Assembly: GCA_017306865.1 (NCBI GenBank) | Contig: JAFKHH010000013.1 | Location: 248,001-312,000 of the forward strand | Direction: 5' to 3' | From: Filimonas sp. | GTDB taxonomy: Bacteria > Bacteroidota > Bacteroidia > Chitinophagales > Chitinophagaceae | DNA length: 64,000 bases | Translations under genes and position numbers: made by a program | Shown here: piece by piece, positions 52,600-61,060 of the stretch | Position numbering within the stretch: position 1 is the stretch's first letter | How the letters are laid out: each line of letters begins with the position of its first letter | Notes under the pieces: model-generated | What the model was told of the DNA's origin: nothing | Seen by the model: the letters and a program-made list of their open reading frames with translations, nothing else | The model's database searches: none

Positions 52600-54045
52600 T
52601 TAATGCAAAATGCTTGTCATCTGCTCTGCAGACCCGGTAATGTGATAGTATTCTGCCAGTGCGAAGTAGTAACCCAGCACTGCTGTGTAGTACAGTTTAT
52701 CCACTTCGGTTTGCGCAAGCAATGCCTCGTTTACATCCTTGGGAGACGACAGCATATTTTCCATACGTTGTTGTATCATACGTGTAGTTATGCGGGCATC
52801 CTGCCTGGCTGTGTCCAGCGTAGCTACCTGCAGTTGCAGGCCGTTTAATTTATTCATTACTACCTGCGCACCTACATTTAAAACCTGTCTCGTGTTTTCT
52901 TCCGCCAGCCTTGCTTCCTCTACCAGTTGTTTACTCGCTTTTATACGCTTCATTGTCTGTGTACCATTAAAAATATTCCATTGCATTTCTACGCCTACCA
53001 GCCACGGTGGTATTGTTAATGGCAGATCCTTTTGATACAGGTTAATATTACCGATTGCGAAAATGTTGGGTAATGCAAACGAACGGCTTACTCTTACAGA
53101 AGTTTCAGCATAGGCAGTCTTGCTTTGCAAGAACTGGTACGATGTGTTCGTTTTCCAAAAGTCGGTTGCAGGTGGCTGCACGGCAATGTTCTCTGCATAT
53201 GCCAGTGTGTCCGTTATGTTGATTATGGTGTCGGCAGATACACCCAATAGCTTGTATAATTCCAATGTAGCATTCTGCCTGTCAATCGATATGTTTTGCT
53301 GGTTTGTTTGTGCTTGTATCAATGCTACTTTTATCCAGCTTTTTTGATATGGTGGTAATATTTGATTTTTTACTAATGATTCAGCGTACGACAGGTTTTT
53401 TTGCGAAGCTGTTACGACCTCTTGCTGTTTCAGGGCCAACGTATTGAGATACAGGATACGTATATATTGCAGTGTAATCGCAAATTTTAATTCTTCTGAT
53501 ACAGCGCCAAGGTTTGCTTTACCCGATGCCAGTTCCGTTTGTGCCAGCTTTTTGGCCGTTTGCAGTTTTCCACCAAGATAAATGGGTTGGCGTACGCCCA
53601 GGGATGAAGTAAAATATTGCTGTTTACTTAATGCCGGGTTATAATCGGGATAGAATGTGCCCAATACATTTTTAGAACTGTTATAGACGGCATCCTTAAA
53701 ATTTTGCGAAGGTTCGTTCCCCGTAATCTGCTTAATGATGTTTGTAGCCAGTTGTACATTTTGCTGAGAGCTGCCTTCTATAACGCCATCACGGACTGTT
53801 TGCAGGTTTATTTCCAATGGTTTACTCAGGTAGTTGTAGCCCGCCAGCAAATCTACCTTTGGCAGGTAAGATTGTTGCTCTGCCTCCAGGTTATATTGTC
53901 TTGCCAGCAGGGAAGCATTGGCCTGTTTAATACTGGTGTTGTTTTTGCTGGCTATAGACAGGCATTCTTTCAGCGAAGCTGGTTTGTTTTGTGCAATACC
54001 AGGGAACGCCAGGGCTATGAAAAACAGCGTGTGGAGGTATCTCAT
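52600..54045 (-). CDS. TolC family outer-membrane efflux protein
   Basis: A 481-residue outer-membrane channel with signal peptide (YLHTLFFIALAFPGIAQ) and the duplicated outer-membrane efflux protein fold: SLKECLSIASKNNTSIKQANASLLARQYNLEAE near the start and a second helical half with QLVEEARLAEENTRQVLNVGAQVVMNKL. It heads the operon TolC, HlyD, ABC-2 permease, ABC-2 permease, MFS. No local regulator gene is on the same strand upstream; the nearest divergent genes are an acetyltransferase and a Crp-like regulator. Confidence 0.94.
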   Translation of the reverse strand: MRYLHTLFFIALAFPGIAQNKPASLKECLSIASKNNTSIKQANASLLARQYNLEAEQQSYLPKVDLLAGYNYLSKPLEINLQTVRDGVIEGSSQQNVQLATNIIKQITGNEPSQNFKDAVYNSSKNVLGTFYPDYNPALSKQQYFTSSLGVRQPIYLGGKLQTAKKLAQTELASGKANLGAVSEELKFAITLQYIRILYLNTLALKQQEVVTASQKNLSYAESLVKNQILPPYQKSWIKVALIQAQTNQQNISIDRQNATLELYKLLGVSADTIINITDTLAYAENIAVQPPATDFWKTNTSYQFLQSKTAYAETSVRVSRSFALPNIFAIGNINLYQKDLPLTIPPWLVGVEMQWNIFNGTQTMKRIKASKQLVEEARLAEENTRQVLNVGAQVVMNKLNGLQLQVATLDTARQDARITTRMIQQRMENMLSSPKDVNEALLAQTEVDKLYYTAVLGYYFALAEYYHITGSAEQMTSILH

Positions 54046-54212
54046 AATGATTGCCAGGTTGTAAGGGAAAATATTGTTCCTCTTTAAGGATATATATTAT
54101 AATGGATTAAATGCTTTTTTGTTCGAAACTTTAATGAAAAGCAGTGGGATATATAGAGAAAAATTTGTATTTTTCAAACAGTCCAGTATATAACCATATA
54201 AAACGAGAAGCC

Positions 54213-54722
54213 ATGTATCTGCCGCCTTACAAGACTTTTCCTGAATTAGCTATCGGCGACGACATCGCGCTCTGTGAGCTGATGCCTAATCAAGAAATAG
54301 ATGATGTAGTTGATCTTTCCTACTACGACGGCGAAAAAGCCGCCACCAAAGATGATGCACTAGTCCTGCTACATAAGATAAAAGAAGATTATACCAAAGG
54401 TGATTCCATCCACTGGGGTATAAAAGATACCCGCAACGGAGAAGTTGTTGGCGCTTGCGGTTTTTACCGTGGCTTCAATAACGAAACCGGGGAGCTGGGG
54501 TATCTCCTCCGCGAGCCTTATCACGGGAAAAGCATTATGGCAAATGCCTTACAAGCTGTAATCAAGTTCGGCTTTACTGTTATGAACCTGAAAAAGCTAC
54601 GTGTGGTTACGCATGCAAAAAATACACATACACAAAGCCTGCTCAAAAAATTACGCTTTAAAAAAGAACGTAAGTTGGATAATGATGCGCTGGAATTTAT
54701 CTTGCATCGCAGCAGTTTTTAA
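54213..54722 (+). CDS. GNAT family N-acetyltransferase (RimJ/RimL type)
   Basis: A 169-residue acetyl-CoA-dependent acetyltransferase. WGIKDTRNGEVVGACGFYRGFNNETGELGYLL (about 68-100) and the acetyl-CoA loop PYHGKSIMANALQAVIKFGF, then VTHAKNTHTQSLLKKLRFKKE, match RimJ/RimL and related proteins that act on amines of proteins, amino acids or drugs. The ATG at 54213 opens onto MYLPPYKTF; an earlier in-frame start (54144) would add 23 AT-rich residues overlapping the promoter area (a TATTTTTC -7-like box at about 54168). The regulator gene follows 17 bases later. Confidence 0.88.
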   Translation: MYLPPYKTFPELAIGDDIALCELMPNQEIDDVVDLSYYDGEKAATKDDALVLLHKIKEDYTKGDSIHWGIKDTRNGEVVGACGFYRGFNNETGELGYLLREPYHGKSIMANALQAVIKFGFTVMNLKKLRVVTHAKNTHTQSLLKKLRFKKERKLDNDALEFILHRSSF

Positions 54723-54739
54723 AAACGCCTGCGACATCA

Positions 54740-55306
54740 TTGGAAAATACCATACAGAAAATACAAGCTGTTTATCCTTTATCCCAGCCATCGCTGGGCG
54801 CTCTTACGGATGTGCTGACGCAAATAACCGTGCCTAAGGGAAAGTTATTGTTTAAGGCCGGTCGTATAGAGAAGGATATTTATTTCATAGAACAAGGTAT
54901 TGCACGTGCCTACAGCATACAGGACGATAAGGAAGTGACTTTCTGGTTTGGCTCGGAAGGTGATTTGCTTTTTGCCTATAACAGTTACGTAGCCAACAAC
55001 CCGGGGTATGAAAATATAGAACTGCTGGAAGATGCTGTGCTGTATAAATTTTCTGTTAAGGACATTCAGCAACTATATACTACAAATATTGAAATAGCAA
55101 ACTGGGGAAGAAAATTTGCCGAGCAGGAAATGATCAAAACAGAAGAGCGGCTGATCTCACGCCTGTTCTCTTCTGCTGGGCAGCGTTATCACGACCTGGT
55201 AGATACTGCACCACATTTCATACAACGGATACAACTCTCACATATTGCCTCTTATTTAGGCGTAACACAAGTGACATTGAGCAGGATCAGGGCGGGGAAG
55301 CAATAG
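54740..55306 (+). CDS. Crp/Fnr family transcriptional regulator
   Basis: A 188-residue regulator with an N-terminal cyclic-nucleotide-binding-like barrel (ITVPKGKLLFKAGRIEKDIYFIEQGIARAYSI, about 29-60) and a C-terminal winged helix (IQLSHIASYLGVTQVTLSRIRAGK) ending directly after the recognition helix. The arginine and serine residues needed for cAMP binding in E. coli Crp are not seen, as is usual for this Bacteroidota group. The only start that keeps the N-terminus complete is a TTG at 54740. Between an acetyltransferase and an SMR exporter; it may regulate one or both. Confidence 0.9.
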   Translation: MENTIQKIQAVYPLSQPSLGALTDVLTQITVPKGKLLFKAGRIEKDIYFIEQGIARAYSIQDDKEVTFWFGSEGDLLFAYNSYVANNPGYENIELLEDAVLYKFSVKDIQQLYTTNIEIANWGRKFAEQEMIKTEERLISRLFSSAGQRYHDLVDTAPHFIQRIQLSHIASYLGVTQVTLSRIRAGKQ

Positions 55307-55470
55307 ATTTGAGATTTAATATTTGAAATTTGAGATTCGTTGCAGCACATGGGGAACGTGAATCGTTCTACCCACTAATCGGCTAAACCTGACAGGTCTT
55401 TAAGACCTGTCAGGTTTTTGCATTATTCCTTGTTCTTTCCATTTCAAATCTTACATCTCAAATTTCAAAT
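55305..55470. repeat. Family A inverted repeat enclosing a family C hairpin
   Basis: Left arm AGATTTGAGATTTAATATTT (from 55305) and right arm ATTTCAAATCTTACATCTCA (from 55441) surround a perfect family C hairpin (55385-55417, arms AAACCTGACAGGTCTT) and the word GAACGTGAATCG. Confidence 0.8.
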
Positions 55471-55542
55471 CCATCTTTTTACATATGTTAAATAATCTTT
55501 CGGTTATAGAACGGAACTTTGCAATCTTAAAACAGGAATTAT

Positions 55543-55872
55543 ATGAACTGGATTATACTAATTATCGCAGGGTTATTTGAGGTAGGTTTTACAACATGTT
55601 TGGGTAAAGCTAAAACTGCAACAGGCAGTACGGCTACCTTATGGTGGATCGGCTTTTTTGTAAGCCTCACAATAAGTATGTATGGCCTGTATAAAGCCAC
55701 ACAGACCTTACCGCTTGGTACGGCCTATGCGGTATGGACAGGTATAGGTGCAGTAGGTACGGTGATCATGGGGATTCTCTTCTTTAAAGAGCCGGCTGAT
55801 TTCTGGCGCTTATTCTTCATTTGCACGCTCATTGCGTCCATAGTAGGGCTGAAGTTTGTATCCTCACACTAG
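55543..55872 (+). CDS. SMR family exporter of the SugE/Gdx type
   Basis: A 109-residue four-helix proton-coupled exporter. Glu13 in LFEVG is the proton and substrate site. The segment GTAYAVWTGIGAVGTVIMGILFFKEP (about 78-103) is shared by SMR proteins, and LWWIGFFVSLTISMYGLYKATQTLP fits the SugE/Gdx branch, whose tested members export guanidinium. No guanidine riboswitch is visible upstream. A -7-like GAACTTTG lies at 55514-55521. Single subunit, so probably an antiparallel homodimer. Confidence 0.92.
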   Translation: MNWIILIIAGLFEVGFTTCLGKAKTATGSTATLWWIGFFVSLTISMYGLYKATQTLPLGTAYAVWTGIGAVGTVIMGILFFKEPADFWRLFFICTLIASIVGLKFVSSH

Positions 55873-55941
55873 GGAAAGGGTGTGGAGTATATGAGGTAGT
55901 ATAAGTATATAAAGTAGTATAGGGTATATAAAGCACGGAGA

Positions 55942-56109
55942 AGATATTCCATATCTCACTTATGAGATGAATGATATCATGTATTTGCAGATATGGAATA
56001 TCTGGTAACATGCGCGAGAGAAGTCTGTATATATCTAAAGTTTTGAAAGATATTCCATATCTCACTGATAAGATGAATAGCATTATGCTCTTGCAGATAT
56101 GGAATATCT
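55942..56109. repeat. Family D array: two spaced pairs of AGATATTCCATATCT
   Basis: Cores at 55942-55956, 55989-56003, 56048-56062 and 56095-56109. The two pairs have the same 32-base inner spacing and similar inner sequence (CACTxATxAGATGAAT ... TTGC), so a 62-base unit is duplicated with a 44-base gap. The enclosing 334-base gap 55873-56205 has no gene. Confidence 0.9.
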
Positions 56110-56131
56110 AAGGATCATTTAAACAAAAAAA

Positions 56132-56174
56132 ATAGGGTATATAAAGTTTGATAAACTCACTTTATATACCCTAT
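56132..56174. repeat. Family E 16-bp perfect inverted repeat
   Basis: Arms ATAGGGTATATAAAGT (56132-56147) and complement (56159-56174), 11-base loop, near the end of the GH92 gene; a single arm copy is at 55919-55934. Confidence 0.88.
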
Positions 56175-56205
56175 ACACATTATAAACCTTATATACTCTC
56201 CAGCT

Positions 56206-58488
56206 CTACTTCACAGGCTTATCGCCCATATAGAACACTAACTTGCCACCTTTCATAATCGCATCATGTTTCAGAAATAAAGACGGTAACACTTTGCCGT
56301 TTAGTTCTATCTTCTGTACATATACATTTTTCTCACTTTGATTTTGCACATCTATTACAAACGTTTTTCCATTCTCCAGTTTTAATGTCGCTTTGTTTAT
56401 AGCCGGGCTACCGATCGCATATTCGTCAGAGGCCGGTGCAACAGGATAGAAGCCCAATGTGCTGAAGATGTACCATGCGCTCATTTGTCCGCAATCATCA
56501 TTGCCACCCAATCCGTCAGGGCCGGTATGATATTGTTTTTTCAGGATCATGCGGATGCGTTCCTGCGTCTTCCATGGCTGGTTAGTCCAGTTGTATAAAT
56601 ATGCTACGTGATGAGATGGTTCGTTACCATGCACATAGTTGCCAATAATCCCGTCTCGCGTAATGTCTTCCGTCTCTTCAAAATATTTGTCAGGCAGCTC
56701 CATCGTAAACAAAGAGTCCAGATGCTCCACAAACCGATTGTTGCCACCCATTAGCTTGATCAGGTCAGCCGGATCTTGTGGTACAAAGAAACTGAAGTTC
56801 CAGGAGTTGCCCTCTATGAATCCCTGGTTCGCTGTGCTCAATGGGTCAAATTTATCTTTGAAAGTGCCATTCGCCATACGCGCACGCATAAAGCCAACCG
56901 AAGGATCAAACACATTCCTGTAATTAGTAGAACGCTTGATAAACTCATTATAAATATCAGGTCTGCCAAGTTTTTTTGCCATCTGTGCAATAGCCCAGTC
57001 ATCGTAAGCATACTCAAGCGTAGTAGATGCAGACGTGCCTATTTTTTCAGCAGGTATATAACCCGTAGCAATGTATTCGCCAATGCCTTCATAAGATTTA
57101 TTGCGTGCTGTTGTAACGCAGGCATTTAACGCCTTGCGTGTATCGAAGTTTGCATTGCCCTTTACTACTGCATCTGCTATTACAGCTACGCTGTGATAAC
57201 CGCTCATGCACCAGTTGTCATTTGCATAGTGGCTCCATACAGGCAGCATATGCAGCAGGCTTTGGTCATAATGCGCTAGCATAGACTGTACCATATCGCT
57301 GTTGCGTTTAGGTTGCAGTATGTTGAACAAAGGGTGCAGTGCCCTGTATGTATCCCACAAAGAGAATGTAGTGTAATTGGTAAAGCCTGTTGCCTTGTGG
57401 TTACGCTGGTCCAGCCCTTTATATGAGCCATCTGCATCCATATACACAGTGGGTGTAATGAATGCGTGGTACATAGACGTATAAAAATTTACTTTTTCCT
57501 CTTCATCAGCCTCTATGCTCACCTTGCTCAGTTCTTTATTCCACAAAGCCTGTCCCTGTTGCCTGATCTTATCAAAGTCCCATCCCGGCGCTTCTGCACG
57601 CAGGTTTGCCAGTGCGCCTTCTGTGCTAACAGGAGAGAGCGCAAATTTGATCTTGATCTTTTCTCCTTCAGCAGTATTGAAATCGAAATAAGCTCTCAAT
57701 TGTTTACCCGCCATTTCAGGGAAATTCTTTGACTGGTTGAATTTGCCCCAGAAGCCGCGATACACCTGTCTTTTAGAGAAATTCTGATTGCCGTAGCGGA
57801 TAAATGGCTTAGAGAACGTCATAGCAAAATATACCGTACGAGTTCTAGCCCATCCGTTTGTCTGGCGATAGCCAGTGATCAATGTATCGTTTTCTACACG
57901 CACAAACGTCCATACATTCTTGTCCTCATAGTTGTAAATACCACTCATCAGGTCAAGGATAATATGCGCATTGTCAGACTTCGGAAAAGTATATTGATGA
58001 ACGCCTACACGGTTTGTTGCAGTCAATTCTGCCGTAATGTTATAGTCATCCAGTTTTACCTTGTAGTAGTCTGCTTCCGCCACCTCATTTGCATGAGAGA
58101 AGGCAGAGCGGAAACCACTGCGCGGTTTGTCAGCAGTACCAGGGTTTAATTTTAGGTCACCCACCGTAGGCATGATCAGGAAATCACCCAGGTCTGAGTG
58201 CCCTGTACCGCTGAAGTGCGTATGGCTAAAGCCAACGATCGTTTTATCGTCATACTGGTAGCCCGCACAGTATTTATATACATCAGGATTATATTTGCCA
58301 TTTTGCTCATATGAAATAGTATCTGTGTCCGGGCTTAGTTGTACCATACCGAAAGGAACTGTAGCGCCGGGGTAGGTGTGCCCCATACGCTGTGTGCCGA
58401 TAATGGGCTTTACATACTTTGCCGGGTTAGTTGTTTGCGCACCGCAAACTGAGCTAAACAACAAAGCTGGTATCAATAAATGCTTCAT
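56206..58488 (-). CDS. GH92 family alpha-1,2-mannosidase
   Basis: A 760-residue exported glycoside hydrolase of family 92, calcium-dependent exo-alpha-mannosidases that trim mannans and N-glycans. Signal peptide (HLLIPALLFSSVCGAQ); N-terminal beta-sandwich with IGTQRMGHTYPGATVPFGM and FSHTHFSGTGHSDLGDF (about 107-123); helical (alpha/alpha)6 domain with SLWDTYRALHPLF and, near the end, GLGGNDDCGQMSAWYIFSTLGFYPV, which carries the catalytic-site acid and metal-binding residues of the family. Full length. Close to a SusC-type receptor and a two-component system, consistent with glycan use, but no other GH gene is in view. Confidence 0.96.
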   Translation of the reverse strand: MKHLLIPALLFSSVCGAQTTNPAKYVKPIIGTQRMGHTYPGATVPFGMVQLSPDTDTISYEQNGKYNPDVYKYCAGYQYDDKTIVGFSHTHFSGTGHSDLGDFLIMPTVGDLKLNPGTADKPRSGFRSAFSHANEVAEADYYKVKLDDYNITAELTATNRVGVHQYTFPKSDNAHIILDLMSGIYNYEDKNVWTFVRVENDTLITGYRQTNGWARTRTVYFAMTFSKPFIRYGNQNFSKRQVYRGFWGKFNQSKNFPEMAGKQLRAYFDFNTAEGEKIKIKFALSPVSTEGALANLRAEAPGWDFDKIRQQGQALWNKELSKVSIEADEEEKVNFYTSMYHAFITPTVYMDADGSYKGLDQRNHKATGFTNYTTFSLWDTYRALHPLFNILQPKRNSDMVQSMLAHYDQSLLHMLPVWSHYANDNWCMSGYHSVAVIADAVVKGNANFDTRKALNACVTTARNKSYEGIGEYIATGYIPAEKIGTSASTTLEYAYDDWAIAQMAKKLGRPDIYNEFIKRSTNYRNVFDPSVGFMRARMANGTFKDKFDPLSTANQGFIEGNSWNFSFFVPQDPADLIKLMGGNNRFVEHLDSLFTMELPDKYFEETEDITRDGIIGNYVHGNEPSHHVAYLYNWTNQPWKTQERIRMILKKQYHTGPDGLGGNDDCGQMSAWYIFSTLGFYPVAPASDEYAIGSPAINKATLKLENGKTFVIDVQNQSEKNVYVQKIELNGKVLPSLFLKHDAIMKGGKLVFYMGDKPVK

Positions 58489-58915
58489 GTAAGATTGGGT
58501 GGTTTGGATCTTTATTCTGGTTAATATTTATAACTGGTAGCCAATTACAAGAATACAGAAAGAGTAACACATAGCGCCTCAAAAAATCACCGTTAACATT
58601 GCATTTAACTTGCGAACTGCCACTAAGGCACCAAGTATCGAAAAGAACGCAAAGTGAGTGGTGAGTTGTCAGTTGTGAGTAAGCCCATTTACGATTGCCG
58701 ACTCACGATTCACGTTTAAATCCTGCGTAACTCCCCGTTCTCTCCGTCTCCGCGAGGTCGCGAAGCGGCCCCTATGTGTCCTATTGTGTCCCTCCGGAGA
58801 AACAGTTCTGAAATTACTTTGACCTATACACATCTATCCATACATGCTCGTAACACGTCTTCATAAGTTTCTTAGAGCATCCTCATTACCCCTATGTGTT
58901 TAAACTTCCTCCGCT
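58489..58915. other. Intergenic region with text-like repeats
   Basis: No gene seen in 427 bases. After an AT-rich stretch come GCCACTAAGGCACCAAG (58619-58635), GTGAGTGGTGAGTTGTCAGT and CTCACGATTCACG (58651-58717), GTTCTCTCCGTCTCCGCG (58738-58755), and CCCCTATGTGTCCTATTGTG (58768-58787), repeated in part at about 58888. No terminator hairpin with a T-tract was found for either flanking gene. Confidence 0.6.
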
Positions 58916-59620
58916 TCAGTCTTCCTTGATCGAAAAAATAAACCCTACGCCATAAATGTTATTAATACTTACCAATGCAGAGTTGGCAAAATGCTTACGC
59001 AGGCGTGAGATGAAAACATCTAAGCTGCGACCAAGAAAATAATCATTGCTGCCCCATAGCTGCACCAGTATATCTTCCCGTTTTACAATCTGGTTCTGGT
59101 GTTGCAGCAAGTGTTGTAACAGTTCCGCCTCACGCGGCGTCAACATAGACTCTTTCTTGTTTTCAAACTGCAGCTTCAAGGCATCCTTATAAAACTTTAC
59201 ATCGCCAAACTCAATGATATTACTTGTTGTCTGTGCCGGAGTAATGCCCTGTCTTCTTTTCAAAATATTGCGGATACGCAGAACCAATTCATCAATGTCA
59301 AAAGGCTTTACTACATAGTCATCTGCCCCAATTTTTAGCCCCTGTATCTTATCCTGTTTTTCACTACGCGCGGTAAGGAACAGGAACGGCACATCCTCAT
59401 TATAATTCAGCACTTCGTTTGCCAGTTCAAACCCATCCATGCCCGGTAACGATACATCCAGCAGCAGAATGTGATATGCGTGGCTGTTTTCTTTGAAATG
59501 TTCCAATGCTTCACGCCCGTTCTTACACCATGTAACGGAAAAATCCATTACTTCAAGATATTGCTTCACCACGTTCGCAAGGTCCATTTCGTCCTCTACA
59601 AGTAATATGTTCGCTTTCAT
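58916..59620 (-). CDS. OmpR-family response regulator
   Basis: A 234-residue two-component response regulator. Receiver domain with acidic pocket EDE (10-12 region), phosphoryl-acceptor Asp55 in LLLDVSLPGMDG, and Lys105 in DDYVVKPFD; then a winged-helix DNA-binding domain (EAELLQHLLQHQNQIVKREDIL ... SLDVFISRLRKHF). It begins three bases after the kinase gene and is surely its partner. The pair is divergent from the SusC-type receptor gene and may control it. Confidence 0.96.
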   Translation of the reverse strand: MKANILLVEDEMDLANVVKQYLEVMDFSVTWCKNGREALEHFKENSHAYHILLLDVSLPGMDGFELANEVLNYNEDVPFLFLTARSEKQDKIQGLKIGADDYVVKPFDIDELVLRIRNILKRRQGITPAQTTSNIIEFGDVKFYKDALKLQFENKKESMLTPREAELLQHLLQHQNQIVKREDILVQLWGSNDYFLGRSLDVFISRLRKHFANSALVSINNIYGVGFIFSIKED

Positions 59621-59623
59621 GCT

Positions 59624-61060
59624 TTAAGAATGGTTTTGTAGCGGGATGCTCATTGTAAAAGTAGAACCCACGCCTGTTTCACTGCTTATAGTAATTGTCC
59701 AGTTATGCGCCAGCACACATTGTTTTACATAAAATAAACCCAATCCCAGCCCTTGCGCTTCCTGCACTTTTTTATTCTTTACCCGGTAAAATTTATTGAA
59801 AATTGATTTCTGCTTTTCTTTAGAAATGCCAATGCCGTTGTCTGCAACAGAGAGCAGGATCTGCCCATCTTCACTTTGCGTAGTTACATGAATCTGTTTT
59901 ACCGGCTTGTCATTGTACTTCACAGCATTGGTTAGTATGTTTAGCAAAGCTGTTGTGAAATAAAATTGATCCAGCTCAACAGTATCATGTTGTGCCGCTC
60001 TTGAAAAAGTCAGTTCAATATCGGAATCGCGCAGGTTCAGTTTATAGTCCAGCAAAATGTTGTCCAGCAGTTCGTGCAATGAATATTTTTTTATATCCAG
60101 CTTCAACCGGTCGATAGATGTTACATCCAGCACCTGGTTAACCAGCGTTTTTAGTCTTGTTGATTGTCGCTCTATTACGCCTGTAAGAGAACTTACATTC
60201 CCTGGCAGTGCTGCCAGCTTTGGATTTTGTAATCCCTTATTGGCAATAATGATAGCCGATAGTGGCGTGTTAAACTCATGCGTAATACTGTTGATGAAAT
60301 CAGAACGCATCTCTGATAATTTTTTCTGGCGCAACCAGTTTCTAAACGTTACAAAGAATAAGATCAATACTGCTAATATGGAAAAGATGGAAAGGAAATA
60401 CACCGTGGACATTTTTTTGAACAGGCGCAATTCCCTGTCTTCCCTGTCTACATATAAAGAGAATGTCATCTTATATGTATAAGAAGCATCACTGCTCACC
60501 GTAATGTTGGAGATACGGTTTTGCATATTGGTGTTGCGTAAAATGCCGCCAATGCGTATGCCATCCTTTTGTTGAATGTCGTGGTCTATTAAGGTGTAAT
60601 AAGTTTCCTTATTATAAACCGGCACATATTTATTGCTGGTAAATGCAACATCCAGCGCGTCTATCGTCAGTGCATATTGTAACGAGTCGGTAATATGTTG
60701 TTGCTGTTTAAACTTTGTAATGAAGCGGTCTATTGATTGTGCCCTGCGCAACTGTTTAAAAATGCTATCACATATTTCCTGTTTAACAACGTTGTATTGT
60801 TCGCTGTTGTTAATGTATAAATACTCCAGGTTAGTGAGGTTGTGGTTTAGTATAGTGTCAATGATTGCCGCACCGCCGGGGAATAATTTGTCGTTGATAA
60901 TAGACTCCCGGTAAACCTCATTCATTAATTTTTTTTCTGGAAACAGATAGCGTTCATTTTCCAGTTGGTAAGTGTTATGTACCAGGTAGAACTGCATGCC
61001 GCAAAGCACGAGAAAGCTCGCAATAGCAATGGTGATGTACGTAAATATGGAATCCTTCAT
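59624..61060 (-). CDS. Sensor histidine kinase
   Basis: A 478-residue membrane kinase. Two helices (about 7-28 and 218-238) bracket a periplasmic sensor domain of about 190 residues with no recognised fold. HisKA has phospho-acceptor His261 in INSITHEFNTPL; the ATPase domain shows N box LLNILTNAVKYND, G1 VADNGIGIS and G2 GLGLGLFYVKQCV. There is no HAMP domain between the second helix and HisKA. The ATG at 61060 is chosen because the longer open frame (to 61216) translates intergenic repeat words such as TTHHSHS. Confidence 0.95.
   Translation of the reverse strand: MKDSIFTYITIAIASFLVLCGMQFYLVHNTYQLENERYLFPEKKLMNEVYRESIINDKLFPGGAAIIDTILNHNLTNLEYLYINNSEQYNVVKQEICDSIFKQLRRAQSIDRFITKFKQQQHITDSLQYALTIDALDVAFTSNKYVPVYNKETYYTLIDHDIQQKDGIRIGGILRNTNMQNRISNITVSSDASYTYKMTFSLYVDREDRELRLFKKMSTVYFLSIFSILAVLILFFVTFRNWLRQKKLSEMRSDFINSITHEFNTPLSAIIIANKGLQNPKLAALPGNVSSLTGVIERQSTRLKTLVNQVLDVTSIDRLKLDIKKYSLHELLDNILLDYKLNLRDSDIELTFSRAAQHDTVELDQFYFTTALLNILTNAVKYNDKPVKQIHVTTQSEDGQILLSVADNGIGISKEKQKSIFNKFYRVKNKKVQEAQGLGLGLFYVKQCVLAHNWTITISSETGVGSTFTMSIPLQNHS

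Noticed and set aside
55470-55542. Possible guanidine riboswitch before the SMR gene
   Set aside because: Only about 70 unique bases, with no recognisable conserved loops.
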